Below, one piece after another: positions 43,059 to 51,723 of a stretch of 64,000 nucleotides of DNA. The position numbers and the translations under genes were made by a program. Position 1 is the stretch's first letter; the number at the start of each line of letters is the position of its first letter. The stretch covers positions 1 through 64,000 of the forward strand of contig DATELA010000103.1 in the NCBI GenBank assembly GCA_035277145.1, in the 5' to 3' direction. The notes under the pieces were generated by a model that saw only the letters and a list, made by a program, of their open reading frames with translations, did no database searches and was not told the DNA's origin. The stretch is from DASRAP01 sp035277145 (GTDB lineage Bacteria > Gemmatimonadota > Gemmatimonadetes > Gemmatimonadales > Gemmatimonadaceae).

Positions 43059-43796
43059 ATGATCACAATGATACTAAATCGCTTTGCACTCTCGACGCTG
43101 GTTGCCGTCGGAGTCGTCGCGGTACCGCGAACCACGCGCGCCCAGGCTGAGAACCCGGTTCCGCAGCTGACGGCTCGAGGACAGGGCGATGTGGAGATCA
43201 CGCCCGATCGCGCAGAAGTCGTGTGGCAGGTCATAACCCGGGCCCCGACTGCGGCGCGAGCCAGCGAAGCGAACGCCACGACAATCCGCGCTGTTCTGGA
43301 CACGCTCCGTCGAGGATTTGGGCTCACCGACCGAGATCTAGGCACGGCCGGCTACAACCTGAGCCCGCAGATGACGTACTCGAGCGACGGGAAACCTCCG
43401 CAGCTCGTCGGCTATGTCGCCACAAATTCAGTACGTCTCAAGAGCGACCAGCTTGCGAGGCTTGGCGCGATGCTCGACGCCGCGATCACCAAAGGAGCGA
43501 CGAGCGTCGGCGGGCTGACGTTCTACGCGTCCAGCAGCGACGAGGCTCGACGACGCGCTTTGGCGATCGCGGTTGATCGCGCGCGACGCGATGCCGAAGC
43601 GATGGCCCGGGCTGCTGGCGGTCGACTGGGACAACTCCTCGAAATCACGTCCGAGTTCGCGGGAGAGCTGCGGCCTTCTGCAATGGGAGAGACGGCGATG
43701 ATGCGCGCGGTACCTGAGACGCCGGTTCAGCCGAGCGAGATCAAAGTGACTGCGTCGGTTACAGGGCGGTGGCGGTTCATTCCAGGCTCCGAGTAA
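43059..43796 (+). CDS. SIMPL (DUF541) domain periplasmic protein
   Basis: 245 residues with a signal peptide (to about TRAQA, residue 29). The SIMPL domain runs from LTARGQGDVEITPDRAEVVWQV to the C-terminus, with GLTDRDLGTAGYNLSPQM and the helix ARRRALAIAVDRARRDAEAMA. Family members form periplasmic oligomers (BP26-like); the function is not settled. ATG 43068 is an equally possible start. It ends 69 bp before parS. Confidence 0.88.
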   Translation: MITMILNRFALSTLVAVGVVAVPRTTRAQAENPVPQLTARGQGDVEITPDRAEVVWQVITRAPTAARASEANATTIRAVLDTLRRGFGLTDRDLGTAGYNLSPQMTYSSDGKPPQLVGYVATNSVRLKSDQLARLGAMLDAAITKGATSVGGLTFYASSSDEARRRALAIAVDRARRDAEAMARAAGGRLGQLLEITSEFAGELRPSAMGETAMMRAVPETPVQPSEIKVTASVTGRWRFIPGSE

Positions 43797-43865
43797 TCCG
43801 GGTAGTACTCCAGCGCTGGCACCTTCGACCACTGCTCCCGAGTTAACGGGCGCGAAGCGCTCGCG

Positions 43866-43881
43866 TGTTTCACGTGGAACA
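43866..43881. promoter_or_regulatory. parS site
   Basis: TGTTTCACGTGGAACA; its complement TGTTCCACGTGAAACA is the 16-bp parS consensus bound by chromosomal ParB (known from Bacillus). It lies 68 bp ahead of parA. Its right half overlaps the -35 of the candidate parA promoter. Confidence 0.95.
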
Positions 43882-43903
43882 TTGCCCAGCCCGCCGGTAT
43901 ATT
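43875..43903 (+). promoter_or_regulatory. Candidate parAB promoter overlapping parS
   Basis: -35 TGGAAC (43875-43880) lies inside parS, then a spacer of 17 and -10 TATATT (43898-43903). The start near 43910 would leave a leader of about 39 bases. ParB bound at parS should compete with RNA polymerase. Confidence 0.5.
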
Positions 43904-43948
43904 CGCGGCGTCAGCAACCTTCCCCGTACACACTGAACCGAGCCTTAC

Positions 43949-44734
43949 TTGGCACGGGTAATCGCGATTGCGAATCAAAAGGGCGGCGTCGGCAAGACGA
44001 CTACAGCCCTGAACTTGGCCGCCTCCCTGGCAGCGGCTGAAAAACGCACGCTGCTGATTGATGGCGATCCGCAGGGCAACGCAACCTCAGGAATTGGGCT
44101 GGGAAAGGGGACGTTTAGCTCAACCGTCTACGAGGTGCTCCTAGGCGCGATTTCAATGCGGGAGGCGACGTTGCGGGCGGTCCAGTTCGACAGGCTCGAC
44201 GTTGTCCCCGCGACGCCGGACCTCGCCGGCGCCGAGGTTGAGCTGGTTTCGATGGACAATAGAGAGCGGCGGCTGGTCGACCCCCTCGCCGGCGTGCGTG
44301 CAGAGTACGACTACGTCTTGATCGACTGCCCACCGTCGTTGGGGCTCATTACGGTGAACATGCTCGCGGCCGCCGACTCGCTTCTTATTCCGGTTCAGTG
44401 CGAGTACTACGCACTCGAAGGACTTTCTCAGCTGCTGAGCACGGTCCATTTGGTCCAGCAATCCGTTAACCCATCGCTCACGATCGACGGGGTCTTGCTC
44501 ACGATGTATGACGCGCGCCTGAACTTGTCGCGTCAGGTAGCGGCCGACGCTCGGGAGTACTTCGGCGCGAAGGTGTTTTCCAGTGTGATTCCGCGAAACA
44601 TTCGCTTGGCGGAGGCCCCGTCATTCGGGAAGCCGATCATTGTCTACGACGTCGCCTCTGCGGGCGCGCAGGCGTACGTCGCAGTCGCTCGCGAGCTGAT
44701 GGAGCGAAACAAGAACGGAGATCATTCTAAGTGA
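43949..44734 (+). CDS. parA: Chromosome partitioning ATPase ParA (Soj)
   Basis: 261 residues from TTG 43949; no ATG or GTG is available without losing the N-terminal strand, and the family start is exactly here (ARVIAIANQKGGVGKTT). The deviant Walker A motif KGGVGKTT has both lysines. LLIDGDPQGNAT, YDYVLIDCPPSLG and RLAEAPSFGKPI are typical. It binds DNA non-specifically as ATP dimer and moves ParB-parS complexes. Followed by parB after 25 bp. Confidence 0.96.
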   Translation: MARVIAIANQKGGVGKTTTALNLAASLAAAEKRTLLIDGDPQGNATSGIGLGKGTFSSTVYEVLLGAISMREATLRAVQFDRLDVVPATPDLAGAEVELVSMDNRERRLVDPLAGVRAEYDYVLIDCPPSLGLITVNMLAAADSLLIPVQCEYYALEGLSQLLSTVHLVQQSVNPSLTIDGVLLTMYDARLNLSRQVAADAREYFGAKVFSSVIPRNIRLAEAPSFGKPIIVYDVASAGAQAYVAVARELMERNKNGDHSK

Positions 44735-44759
44735 TTGCTACATAAACACTTACGCTACT

Positions 44760-45662
44760 ATGACAGGACAACAATCGACTCGACTTGGGCGCGGACTCCT
44801 CGCGCTCCTCGATGCAAAGGGAGCCGCAGAACCAACAGTGCGTGCACCCGGCGCGGGGCTTACATCACTCTCCATCGGACAGATTCGGCCGAACCCGTTC
44901 CAGCCGCGAAAGGAATTCCGGCCCGAGGACCTCGCCGACCTCGAGACAAGCCTGCGCACGAGCGGCCTGCTCCAGCCAATCAGCGTGCGGCCCGCGCCCG
45001 GTGGAACCGGCTACGAGTTGATCGCCGGTGAACGGCGACTACGAGCGGCGCAGCGAATTGGCTGGACAGAAATACCCGCTGTCGTTCGCGAAGTCGACGA
45101 CCGCACACTGCTTTCGCTGGCGCTCGTTGAGAATCTGCAGCGCACGGATCTGAATCCGATCGAAGAGGCGGAAGGGTATCAGCGGCTTGTGACGGACTTT
45201 GCCCTCACGCAACAGGAAGTTGCCGACGCGGTCGGGAAGGATCGATCGACCGTCGCGAACTTTCTGCGATTGCTCGCATTGCCGGCGTCTGTGCGTCGCC
45301 TGGTCTGGGATGGAACGATTTCGGTCGGCCACGCGCGCGCGCTGCTCGCGCTTGGCGACGAAGCGCAAATGGCGGCGCTCGCCAAGGAAATTGTGACTGA
45401 GGGTCTCTCAGTTCGTGACGTAGAGCGCAGAGCGAGAGAGCGCGCGCCTTCGCGCTCGCGCACGTCCGTTACCAGACGCTCGGACAACAAGTCACCTGAA
45501 GCACGGCGGATCGAGGATCAGCTGCGCAAGCGACTTCAAACGGACGCGCGTGTAGTTGCGTCAGGCGGCGGCCGCGGCGAATTGCGACTTCCGTTTTACT
45601 CAGCTGACGATTTGGAGCGACTCCTCGATCTGATCGTCGGCCCTGGCCGGGACACAGTGTGA
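44760..45662 (+). CDS. parB: Chromosome partitioning protein ParB (Spo0J)
   Basis: 300 residues. The LGRGLLALLD segment near the N-terminus contacts ParA. The CTPase N-domain has IRPNPFQPRKEF, the GERRLRAAQ box and ENLQRTDLNPIEEAEGY. The HTH that reads parS is about 150-200 (TQQEVADAVGKDRSTVANFLRLL). The C-terminal dimerisation domain ends the protein. Its target parS is 0.9 kb upstream. Confidence 0.97.
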   Translation: MTGQQSTRLGRGLLALLDAKGAAEPTVRAPGAGLTSLSIGQIRPNPFQPRKEFRPEDLADLETSLRTSGLLQPISVRPAPGGTGYELIAGERRLRAAQRIGWTEIPAVVREVDDRTLLSLALVENLQRTDLNPIEEAEGYQRLVTDFALTQQEVADAVGKDRSTVANFLRLLALPASVRRLVWDGTISVGHARALLALGDEAQMAALAKEIVTEGLSVRDVERRARERAPSRSRTSVTRRSDNKSPEARRIEDQLRKRLQTDARVVASGGGRGELRLPFYSADDLERLLDLIVGPGRDTV

Positions 45663-46051
45663 TGGGCTCTCGCGCATCCGACTCCGAAAGTGGTGAAATG
45701 CCGGGTCGAGGCGGCGGCGCGTTGTATGTGCATTTGCAGTCTGCAAATGGCGTTGAGCATCGGACAATTGTGGTGTCAGCTCGTCGCGCGCGCATACTGC
45801 GAGCGATGTGGTCTGTGTGGGGGTTGGCGCTTGTGCTCGCGCTCGGCGGTTCGTGGATTTACTTCGCATTTCAGAGCACACGCGTTCCGTGGCTGACTAG
45901 TCGGATTGCGGTGCTGGAAGCAGATCGGTTTCGCCTCGATACTCTTCAGTCGAGGTTGCAGAATCTTCAGTTGCGGTACGATCAAGTAACGCGAATGCTC
46001 GGCGCCGCACGCGACACGGTTGATTCGATCGGGCCGGGCAAGCAACCGTAA
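45662..46051 (+). CDS. Membrane-anchored coiled-coil protein between parB and bactofilin
   Basis: 129 residues from ATG 45662, sharing a base with the parB stop. A cytoplasmic part of about 45 residues carries a strand-like ALYVHLQSANG segment and a basic stretch (RRARILR). One membrane helix (about 50-68) and a periplasmic coiled coil (about 75-115, RIAVLEADRFRLDTLQSRL) follow. This resembles the N-terminal half of M23 (LytM) peptidases that often accompany bactofilins, but there is no peptidase domain. Its stop overlaps the ribosome site of the bactofilin gene. Confidence 0.7.
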   Translation: MGSRASDSESGEMPGRGGGALYVHLQSANGVEHRTIVVSARRARILRAMWSVWGLALVLALGGSWIYFAFQSTRVPWLTSRIAVLEADRFRLDTLQSRLQNLQLRYDQVTRMLGAARDTVDSIGPGKQP

Positions 46052-46063
46052 GGAGGGTGTGTC

Positions 46064-46486
46064 ATGGCGATGTTCGCGAAAGAAGGAAAACCACCAACCG
46101 AAGCGCGCGCAGCTACGACTGACGCGTCGCTCACGATCATTGCTGCGGGCGTTCACCTTGTCGGCGATCTCGAAGGACCTGGCCTCATCAAGGTTGATGG
46201 GCGCGTGGAAGGTTCGATTAGCGGCGCGCGACAGGTCATCCTCGGTCGCGACGCGAACGTCCAGGGTAACGTGCACGCGGCCGAAGTGGTGGTGGCGGGT
46301 GCAATCGACGGATCAGTGCTCGCCACCGACCGCGTAGAGGTTCAAGGCAGCGCAGTTGTGAACGGGGACGTTCACACCAGAGTTATCGTGGTGCACGAGG
46401 GAGCGAAGGTAAACGGCACGGTGCGCATGGGGTCCGTGGCGGCACCGGAAGTCTCGGAGCGACCGTCGGTGCAGGTCATGCGCTAG
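46064..46486 (+). CDS. Bactofilin
   Basis: 140 residues with a strong ribosome binding site (AGGAGG, 46051-46056). A right-handed beta-helix core (about 22-115) is shown by repeated short strands: LIKVDGRVEGSI, VILGRDANVQGNV, VEVQGSAVVNGDV, VIVVHEGAKVNGTV. The ends are short and disordered. Bactofilins polymerise without nucleotide and anchor cell-wall enzymes or, in Myxococcus, ParAB-parS complexes. The place right after parAB suggests the latter use here. Confidence 0.94.
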   Translation: MAMFAKEGKPPTEARAATTDASLTIIAAGVHLVGDLEGPGLIKVDGRVEGSISGARQVILGRDANVQGNVHAAEVVVAGAIDGSVLATDRVEVQGSAVVNGDVHTRVIVVHEGAKVNGTVRMGSVAAPEVSERPSVQVMR

Positions 46487-46495
46487 GTTGTCCGG

Positions 46496-46516
46496 ATATC
46501 CACACGTTTATCCAGA
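46496..46516. promoter_or_regulatory. Two DnaA-box-like sequences
   Basis: ATATCCACA (46496-46504) and TTATCCAGA (46508-46516) each match TTATCCACA at eight of nine positions, in the same orientation and 12 bp apart, in the 81-bp gap after the bactofilin gene. The rest of the gap is AT-rich for this genome. Confidence 0.35.
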
Positions 46517-46567
46517 TAAGCTCCAGGTAAAGAGCCACAGTTGTAAGTCACTGCGATAAAAACAGTT

Positions 46568-47566
46568 ATGAATTCGCTGGCGAAAGCCTGTACAGCAGCA
46601 GCGGTACTTATCAACACGTTCGCTGCTTGCGGAAAACCCGCGGGTAGGAGCGACGCTGAGTTTCGCGTTGCCCTGCTCACGCCTGGACCGATCTCCGACC
46701 AGGCCTGGAATGGCGGGGCTTACGAAGGGCTACTCCAGATCCGGGATTCGCTCGGCGCGAAAGTCAGCCACATACAAGCTGCCGGGCCTGGCGAAATCGA
46801 CGAAAGCCTGCTCGAGTACGGCGCGCAGGGTTACAACCTCGTGATTGGGCATGGCTATGAGTTTCAGGATCCCGCGGAGCGCGCAGCACCGCGATATCCG
46901 AAAACCGTGTACGTATCGACGAGCGGAGACCGCGCTGCGGGTAACGCCGTTGGACTTCAGTTCGCGTTCGAGGAGGGCTCGTATGTCGCCGGTATGATCG
47001 CCGGCGCTACGACGCGTTCGAATCTGGTTGGGTGCATTGGCGGGACCGAGCTGCCGACTGTCAAGCAATCGTTCGATGCGTTTGCGGAGGGCGTGAAGCG
47101 AGTGAATCCCCGCGCGCGCGTTGTGACGTCGTACGTCGGCAACTGGGACGACGTAAGCGCCGCGAAAGAACACGCACTGGCGCAGATCGGCCGCGGAGTC
47201 GATGTGATTTTTGGCAACGCCGACGCTGCGGGGCTTGGCGTGTTTCAAGCCGCGCGTGAAACCAAGCGGGCGCGTGTCATTGGCGCGAACAAAGATCAGG
47301 CGCCGGTCGCTCCCGACGTGGTGATCGGAAGCGTCGTGATCGATTTGCCACTCGCATTTCTGAAAGTGGCGCGCGAAGTGCAGAGTGGTGCTTTCACGTC
47401 GCGCGTGATTTCGTTCGACACCAAGAGTGATGTGGTGCGATGGGTGTACAATCCCGCGCTACGGGACAGCGTTCCGACTCTCGCGCGAGCGCAAGTTGAT
47501 TCGGTCGTTGCGCAGTTGCGCGCAGGAACGTTCGTCCGCACCGGTGCGCCCGCGCGCACGCCGTGA
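46568..47566 (+). CDS. BMP family substrate-binding lipoprotein
   Basis: 332 residues. Lipoprotein signal with lipobox FAAC (Cys21). The rest is a BmpA/PnrA-type periplasmic binding protein: VALLTPGPISDQAWN, YNLVIGHGYEFQDPAE, GNAVGLQFAFEEGSYVAGMIAG and VDVIFGNADAAGLGVF. The family binds purine nucleosides or autoinducers. It starts an operon in which Nif3, one ATPase and two permeases follow, each overlapping the previous gene. Confidence 0.93.
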   Translation: MNSLAKACTAAAVLINTFAACGKPAGRSDAEFRVALLTPGPISDQAWNGGAYEGLLQIRDSLGAKVSHIQAAGPGEIDESLLEYGAQGYNLVIGHGYEFQDPAERAAPRYPKTVYVSTSGDRAAGNAVGLQFAFEEGSYVAGMIAGATTRSNLVGCIGGTELPTVKQSFDAFAEGVKRVNPRARVVTSYVGNWDDVSAAKEHALAQIGRGVDVIFGNADAAGLGVFQAARETKRARVIGANKDQAPVAPDVVIGSVVIDLPLAFLKVAREVQSGAFTSRVISFDTKSDVVRWVYNPALRDSVPTLARAQVDSVVAQLRAGTFVRTGAPARTP

Positions 47567-48342
47567 GCAAACAGCCGCTCGCTGAGCTCACCGGGCACCT
47601 CGATCGTCTCCTTCGCGTCGCCGAAACACCGGACTACCCGCCCGCGCTGAACGGGCTTCAACTCGCAAACAGCGGCACGGTGCGACGCGTCGCCGCAGCG
47701 GTGGATGCATCGCTGCGGACGATCGACGGCGCGATCGCCGCCGGCGCTGACTTGCTGCTGGTGCATCACGGTCTTTTTTGGGCGGGTGCGCAGCGCGTCG
47801 ATGGTGTGCAGTACCAGCGACTGCACCGGCTGTTCACGCACGACGTCGCGGTGTACTCCGCGCATTTGCCGCTCGATGTGCATCCCGTCCACGGCAACTC
47901 GCGCTTACTCGCGATTGAACTTGGCCTCGTGCCGACGGACGGCTTTGCGATGTTCGAAGGAGTTTTCTGCGGTGTCCGCGGCGAATCGACGGTGCGCACG
48001 AACGCACTGCACGACCGGCTACGCACCTTCGCTCGCTCGCACGGAGGCGACGCAATTGCGACCCCGTTTCCACCGGAGCGTGAAACGCGACGGTGGGCGA
48101 TCTGCAGCGGTGCAGGCGCGAGCCGCGAGACACTCCACGAGGCCGCTGCATTTGGAGTTGATACGCTGATTGTCGGAGAAGGACCGCACTGGACCGCGGT
48201 CGACGCAATTGACGCTGGCCTCGTCGTGATGTACGCCGGACACTACGCGACCGAAACGCTCGGCGTCTGCTCTCTCGCAGCACACATCGAGCGCGAGTTC
48301 GGCGTACCGTGGGCGTTCATCGCGGCACCCACAGGTCTCTGA
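47563..48342 (+). CDS. Nif3-like dinuclear metal-centre protein
   Basis: 259 residues from GTG 47563, overlapping the stop of the BMP gene. Nif3/YbgI family (also GTP cyclohydrolase I type 2-like): LNGLQLANSG, the metal ligands in LLLVHHGLFW and YSAHLPLDVHP, and the C-terminal VGEGPHW and MYAGHYATETLGV. The family is widespread and its cellular role is unclear; hydrolase or metal-chaperone roles have been proposed. Its place inside a nucleoside transporter operon is unusual. Confidence 0.9.
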   Translation: MSKQPLAELTGHLDRLLRVAETPDYPPALNGLQLANSGTVRRVAAAVDASLRTIDGAIAAGADLLLVHHGLFWAGAQRVDGVQYQRLHRLFTHDVAVYSAHLPLDVHPVHGNSRLLAIELGLVPTDGFAMFEGVFCGVRGESTVRTNALHDRLRTFARSHGGDAIATPFPPERETRRWAICSGAGASRETLHEAAAFGVDTLIVGEGPHWTAVDAIDAGLVVMYAGHYATETLGVCSLAAHIEREFGVPWAFIAAPTGL

Positions 48343-49778
48343 TGCGCGACACCGCGCCGGCAATTGTTCTGCGCGGAATCACCAAACGGTTCGGTGCCGT
48401 CGCTGCACTCGCGGGCGCGGACGTCGTCGTCGAGCGCGGTACGGTGCATGCGTTGCTCGGTGAGAACGGCGCCGGAAAAACCACGCTGATGCGCATAGCG
48501 TTTGGCTTGGTGGCGCCGGACGAAGGCACCATCGAACGGAATGGCCGCGCGCTGCGCTTGCGAACGCCGTTGGATGCCATCGCCGCGGGGATCGGGATGG
48601 TGCACCAGCACTTCTCGCTGGTGCCCGCGATGACCGTGGCGGAAAACATTGCGCTGGGTGGGCGCGGAGCATTCTCAACGCGCGACGCGGTCGAACGCGT
48701 TCGTCGCGCATCGGTCGCAGCCGGGCTGGACGTCGATCCGACGGCACTTGCCGCGGATCTATCGGTCTCCATGCAACAGCGTGTCGAAATCCTCAAGGCA
48801 TTCGCACACGGTGCGACGCTGCTCATTCTTGATGAACCGACCGCAGTGCTGCCGCCGCGCGACGCGCGCGCGCTGCTCTCACAACTGCGTGACTTCGCAC
48901 GCGCAGGCGGCGCCGTCGTGCTGATCACACACAAGTTGCGCGAAGCGCTCAGCGCCGCAGACGACGTCACCGTGCTGCGTCGGGGTGCGACGGTGTTTCA
49001 CGCGCGCGTCACCGACGCAACGGAGGACCGGCTCGTCGAGGCGCTGGTCGGCGCGAGGGCGGCGCCGGTGCAGTCAACGCACGGAACGCCGCGCGGAGCG
49101 CCGGTGCTGCGCGCGGAGGGTGTCGGTGTCGAAATAGACGGCGTGGTGCGATTGACCGAGGCAAGCGTCTCTGCGCACAGCGGTGAGATCGTTGGCATTG
49201 CAAGCGTCGAGGGAAATGGTGAACGCGAACTGCTCCGCGTGCTGGTTGGCACTCAGCCCATCGCGCGCGGCAGCGTCGAGCGGCCTGCGCGCGTTGCGTT
49301 CATCCCCGAGGACCGGCACCGCGACGCGCTCGTGGATGAGTTCTCACTCACCGAGAACCTGGCGCTTGGCGACGCCGCGCGTCGGCGCGGACGCATGGCG
49401 TGGCGCTCGCTTGGTGCTGAGGCACAACGTGTGATGAGCGCGTTCGACGTGCGCGCGAGCGCTCCGTCGGTGCTGGCTGCAACGCTGTCAGGCGGCAATC
49501 AGCAACGCTTCGTGATCGGACGCGCGTTGCGAGACGAACCGCAGGCGATCGTCGCAGAGAATCCATCGCGCGGTCTCGACGTTCGCGCGACGGCTTTCGT
49601 TCACGACGCGCTGCGCGCGGCGCGTAACCGGGGTAGCGCGGTGGTGGTGTACAGCAGCGATATCGACGAATTGGTGGAGTTGTGCGACCGCGTGATCGTT
49701 TGTTTCGCGGGTCGCGTGCGCGAAGTGCCCGCAACAGCAGCGGCGATCGGACAGGCGCTCGTCGGCGCTGCGTCGTGA
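48342..49778 (+). CDS. ABC transporter ATP-binding protein, nucleoside/sugar type (double NBD)
   Basis: 478 residues from ATG 48342, sharing a base with the Nif3 stop. Two fused nucleotide-binding domains. The first has Walker A GENGAGKTT, signature LSVSMQQRVEI and Walker B LLILDEPTA. The second has the degenerate Walker A SVEGNGERELL, signature LSGGNQQRFVIGRAL and AIVAENPSRGLD. The lost lysine in the second P-loop is usual for RbsA/MglA and BMP-type importers. It powers uptake with the two permeases downstream. Confidence 0.95.
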   Translation: MRDTAPAIVLRGITKRFGAVAALAGADVVVERGTVHALLGENGAGKTTLMRIAFGLVAPDEGTIERNGRALRLRTPLDAIAAGIGMVHQHFSLVPAMTVAENIALGGRGAFSTRDAVERVRRASVAAGLDVDPTALAADLSVSMQQRVEILKAFAHGATLLILDEPTAVLPPRDARALLSQLRDFARAGGAVVLITHKLREALSAADDVTVLRRGATVFHARVTDATEDRLVEALVGARAAPVQSTHGTPRGAPVLRAEGVGVEIDGVVRLTEASVSAHSGEIVGIASVEGNGERELLRVLVGTQPIARGSVERPARVAFIPEDRHRDALVDEFSLTENLALGDAARRRGRMAWRSLGAEAQRVMSAFDVRASAPSVLAATLSGGNQQRFVIGRALRDEPQAIVAENPSRGLDVRATAFVHDALRAARNRGSAVVVYSSDIDELVELCDRVIVCFAGRVREVPATAAAIGQALVGAAS

Positions 49779-50812
49779 ACTACACGCTTGCGCGCAACGC
49801 AACGGCGGCGGCGGTCGTCGTCTGCGGAACCCTCGCGCTGCTCGCTGCGATCGTCGCGGTCGCAGGGTACGCACCGGGCCCTGCACTCGAAGCGCTGTGG
49901 CGTGGTTCGTTTGGCTCGTGGTACTCCTTCACGTCCGCCACTCTGGTCCGCGCTACACCGCTGATCATCGTCGGAATTGCAACGACGCTCGCGTTCAGGG
50001 CCGGCGTGTTCAACATCGGCGGCGAGGGGCAGCTCCTGGTTGGCGCGTCGCTCGCTGCTTTCGTCGTGCTTGGCGTGCCTGCGGGTGCGTGGTCCGTTCC
50101 GCTCGGCCTTGGCGCCGGCGCAATCGGTGGAGCAGTGTGGGCGGCAATTCCCGCGGTGATGCGGCACCGGTTTGGCGTGTTGGAAGTGATCACGACGCTC
50201 ATGCTGAATGCGGTTGCAATTCAGCTGGTTGGGTGGCTCGTGCACGGACCGCTGCAAGAGCCAACGCACGTGTATCCGCAGTCCGCCACGATCGCGTCAC
50301 CCGCGCAACTGCCGATCATTGCGTCTGGAACGCGAATGCACGCAGGCGTTGCACTCGCGCTGCTGCTTGCCGCCGGCGCGTGGTGGTTCGCCACGCAGAC
50401 GGCTGCGGGATTTCGCTGGCGGGCGGTGGGAGCTAATCCGCACGCGGCTGCGGTTACTGGGCGCATCGATGTCGCGCGTACCGTGTTCATCGTGTTCGTT
50501 GCAAGCGGCGCGTTAGCAGGACTCGCCGGCGCCGTCGAGGTACAAGGCGTCGCGCTGGCGCTCTACGAATCGCTGTCGCCGGGCTACGGCTACACCGCCA
50601 TTGCCGTGGCGCTCCTTGCACGACTCGATCCGCGCGCTGTTGTGCCGAGCGCGTTGTTGTTCGCGGCGCTGGAAGCCGGCGCCGGCGCTATGCAACGCGA
50701 CGCAGGCGTACCCTCGGTCCTCGTGAAAATTGTAGAAGCCGCACTCATCCTGGTGGTGCTTGCATTCGACGCGCGCCAGCGCCGGCGCCTCGCCGTAGCA
50801 GTCGTCGCATGA
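49775..50812 (+). CDS. ABC transporter permease 1 (nucleoside importer)
   Basis: 345 residues from GTG 49775, overlapping the ATPase stop. About ten membrane helices of the BPD_transp_2 family: FRAGVFNIGGEGQLLVGA is the typical motif, then RHRFGVLEVITTLMLN and FRWRAVGANPHAAAVTGR (cytoplasmic coupling region). Pairs with the next gene. Confidence 0.93.
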   Translation: MNYTLARNATAAAVVVCGTLALLAAIVAVAGYAPGPALEALWRGSFGSWYSFTSATLVRATPLIIVGIATTLAFRAGVFNIGGEGQLLVGASLAAFVVLGVPAGAWSVPLGLGAGAIGGAVWAAIPAVMRHRFGVLEVITTLMLNAVAIQLVGWLVHGPLQEPTHVYPQSATIASPAQLPIIASGTRMHAGVALALLLAAGAWWFATQTAAGFRWRAVGANPHAAAVTGRIDVARTVFIVFVASGALAGLAGAVEVQGVALALYESLSPGYGYTAIAVALLARLDPRAVVPSALLFAALEAGAGAMQRDAGVPSVLVKIVEAALILVVLAFDARQRRRLAVAVVA

Positions 50813-51723
50813 TGGAGGCCCTGACGCTGTTCCTGGAGGCGACGGCGCGGACCGCGGTGCCACTCGCGTTCGCGGCACTTGGCGAGTGCGTTGCGGAACG
50901 CGGAGGTGTGATCAATCTCGGCGTTGAGGGCGCGATCATCGGTGGCGCGTTCGGGTCGCTGATCGGCGCGTCGTGGTTTGGGCTCGCTGGCGGTGTGATC
51001 GCAGCGGCAGTGTGCGGAGGAATCATTGGCGCGCTCTTCGCAGTGTTCGTCGTCCGCCTGCGCGCCAATCAGATAATCGCGGGCACTGCGATGACGTTGC
51101 TCGCACTCGGTCTCACAGGAACGCTCTACCGCGCGTCGTACGGAACGACGGGCGCGGCGCTCGACATTCCGACGTTGCCGGTGATCTCCATTCCCGTGCT
51201 GTCGGACATTCCGATTGTTGGACGAGCAGCGTTCGCGCAGCCGATCACGACCTATTTGCTCGTTGTCCTTGTGGCCCTCACGGCGTGGTGGCTTCATCGA
51301 ACGCACGCAGGCCTCGCGCTTCGCGCGTGCGGCGAAGCACCGATCGCAGCTCGTGCCGCCGGAGTGCGGGTGCAGCGACTTCGCGCGGGCGCGCTGGTAT
51401 ACGCCGGCGTTACCGCGGGCCTCGGCGGCGGCGTGCTTGTGCTTGCGCAAACCGGAACGTTCGCCGAGGGAATGTCGGCTGGTCGCGGGTTCGTCGCGAT
51501 TGCCATTGTCGTGCTTGGCCGCTGGAGTCCGGTGGGCACCGTGCTCGCTGCGTGCCTATTCGGCGCGGCGAGCGCGCTGCAGGTCTTTTTCCAGGCGTCG
51601 GGCGCAAACGCGCCTTACCAGCTGTTTCTAGCGCTCCCCTATTTGCTCACCCTCTTAGCGCTGGCCGGGTTCGCCGGGCGCACCCGCTCGCCTGCGGCGC
51701 TGGGGTTGGCGCTCGATGATTGA
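50809..51723 (+). CDS. ABC transporter permease 2 (nucleoside importer)
   Basis: 304 residues, about eight membrane helices. BPD_transp_2 family: ALGECVAERGGVINLGVEGAIIGGAF, NQIIAGTAMTLLALGLTG, and the coupling motif LRACGEAPIAARAAGV. ATGA overlap with permease 1. Its last 85 bases are overlapped by the convergent small gene on minus. Confidence 0.93.
   Translation: MMEALTLFLEATARTAVPLAFAALGECVAERGGVINLGVEGAIIGGAFGSLIGASWFGLAGGVIAAAVCGGIIGALFAVFVVRLRANQIIAGTAMTLLALGLTGTLYRASYGTTGAALDIPTLPVISIPVLSDIPIVGRAAFAQPITTYLLVVLVALTAWWLHRTHAGLALRACGEAPIAARAAGVRVQRLRAGALVYAGVTAGLGGGVLVLAQTGTFAEGMSAGRGFVAIAIVVLGRWSPVGTVLAACLFGAASALQVFFQASGANAPYQLFLALPYLLTLLALAGFAGRTRSPAALGLALDD

Noticed and set aside
43727..43978. 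83-codon minus-strand frame over parS
   Set aside because: It crosses the parS site and both flanking genes; its FHVKH stretch is just the parS sequence translated.
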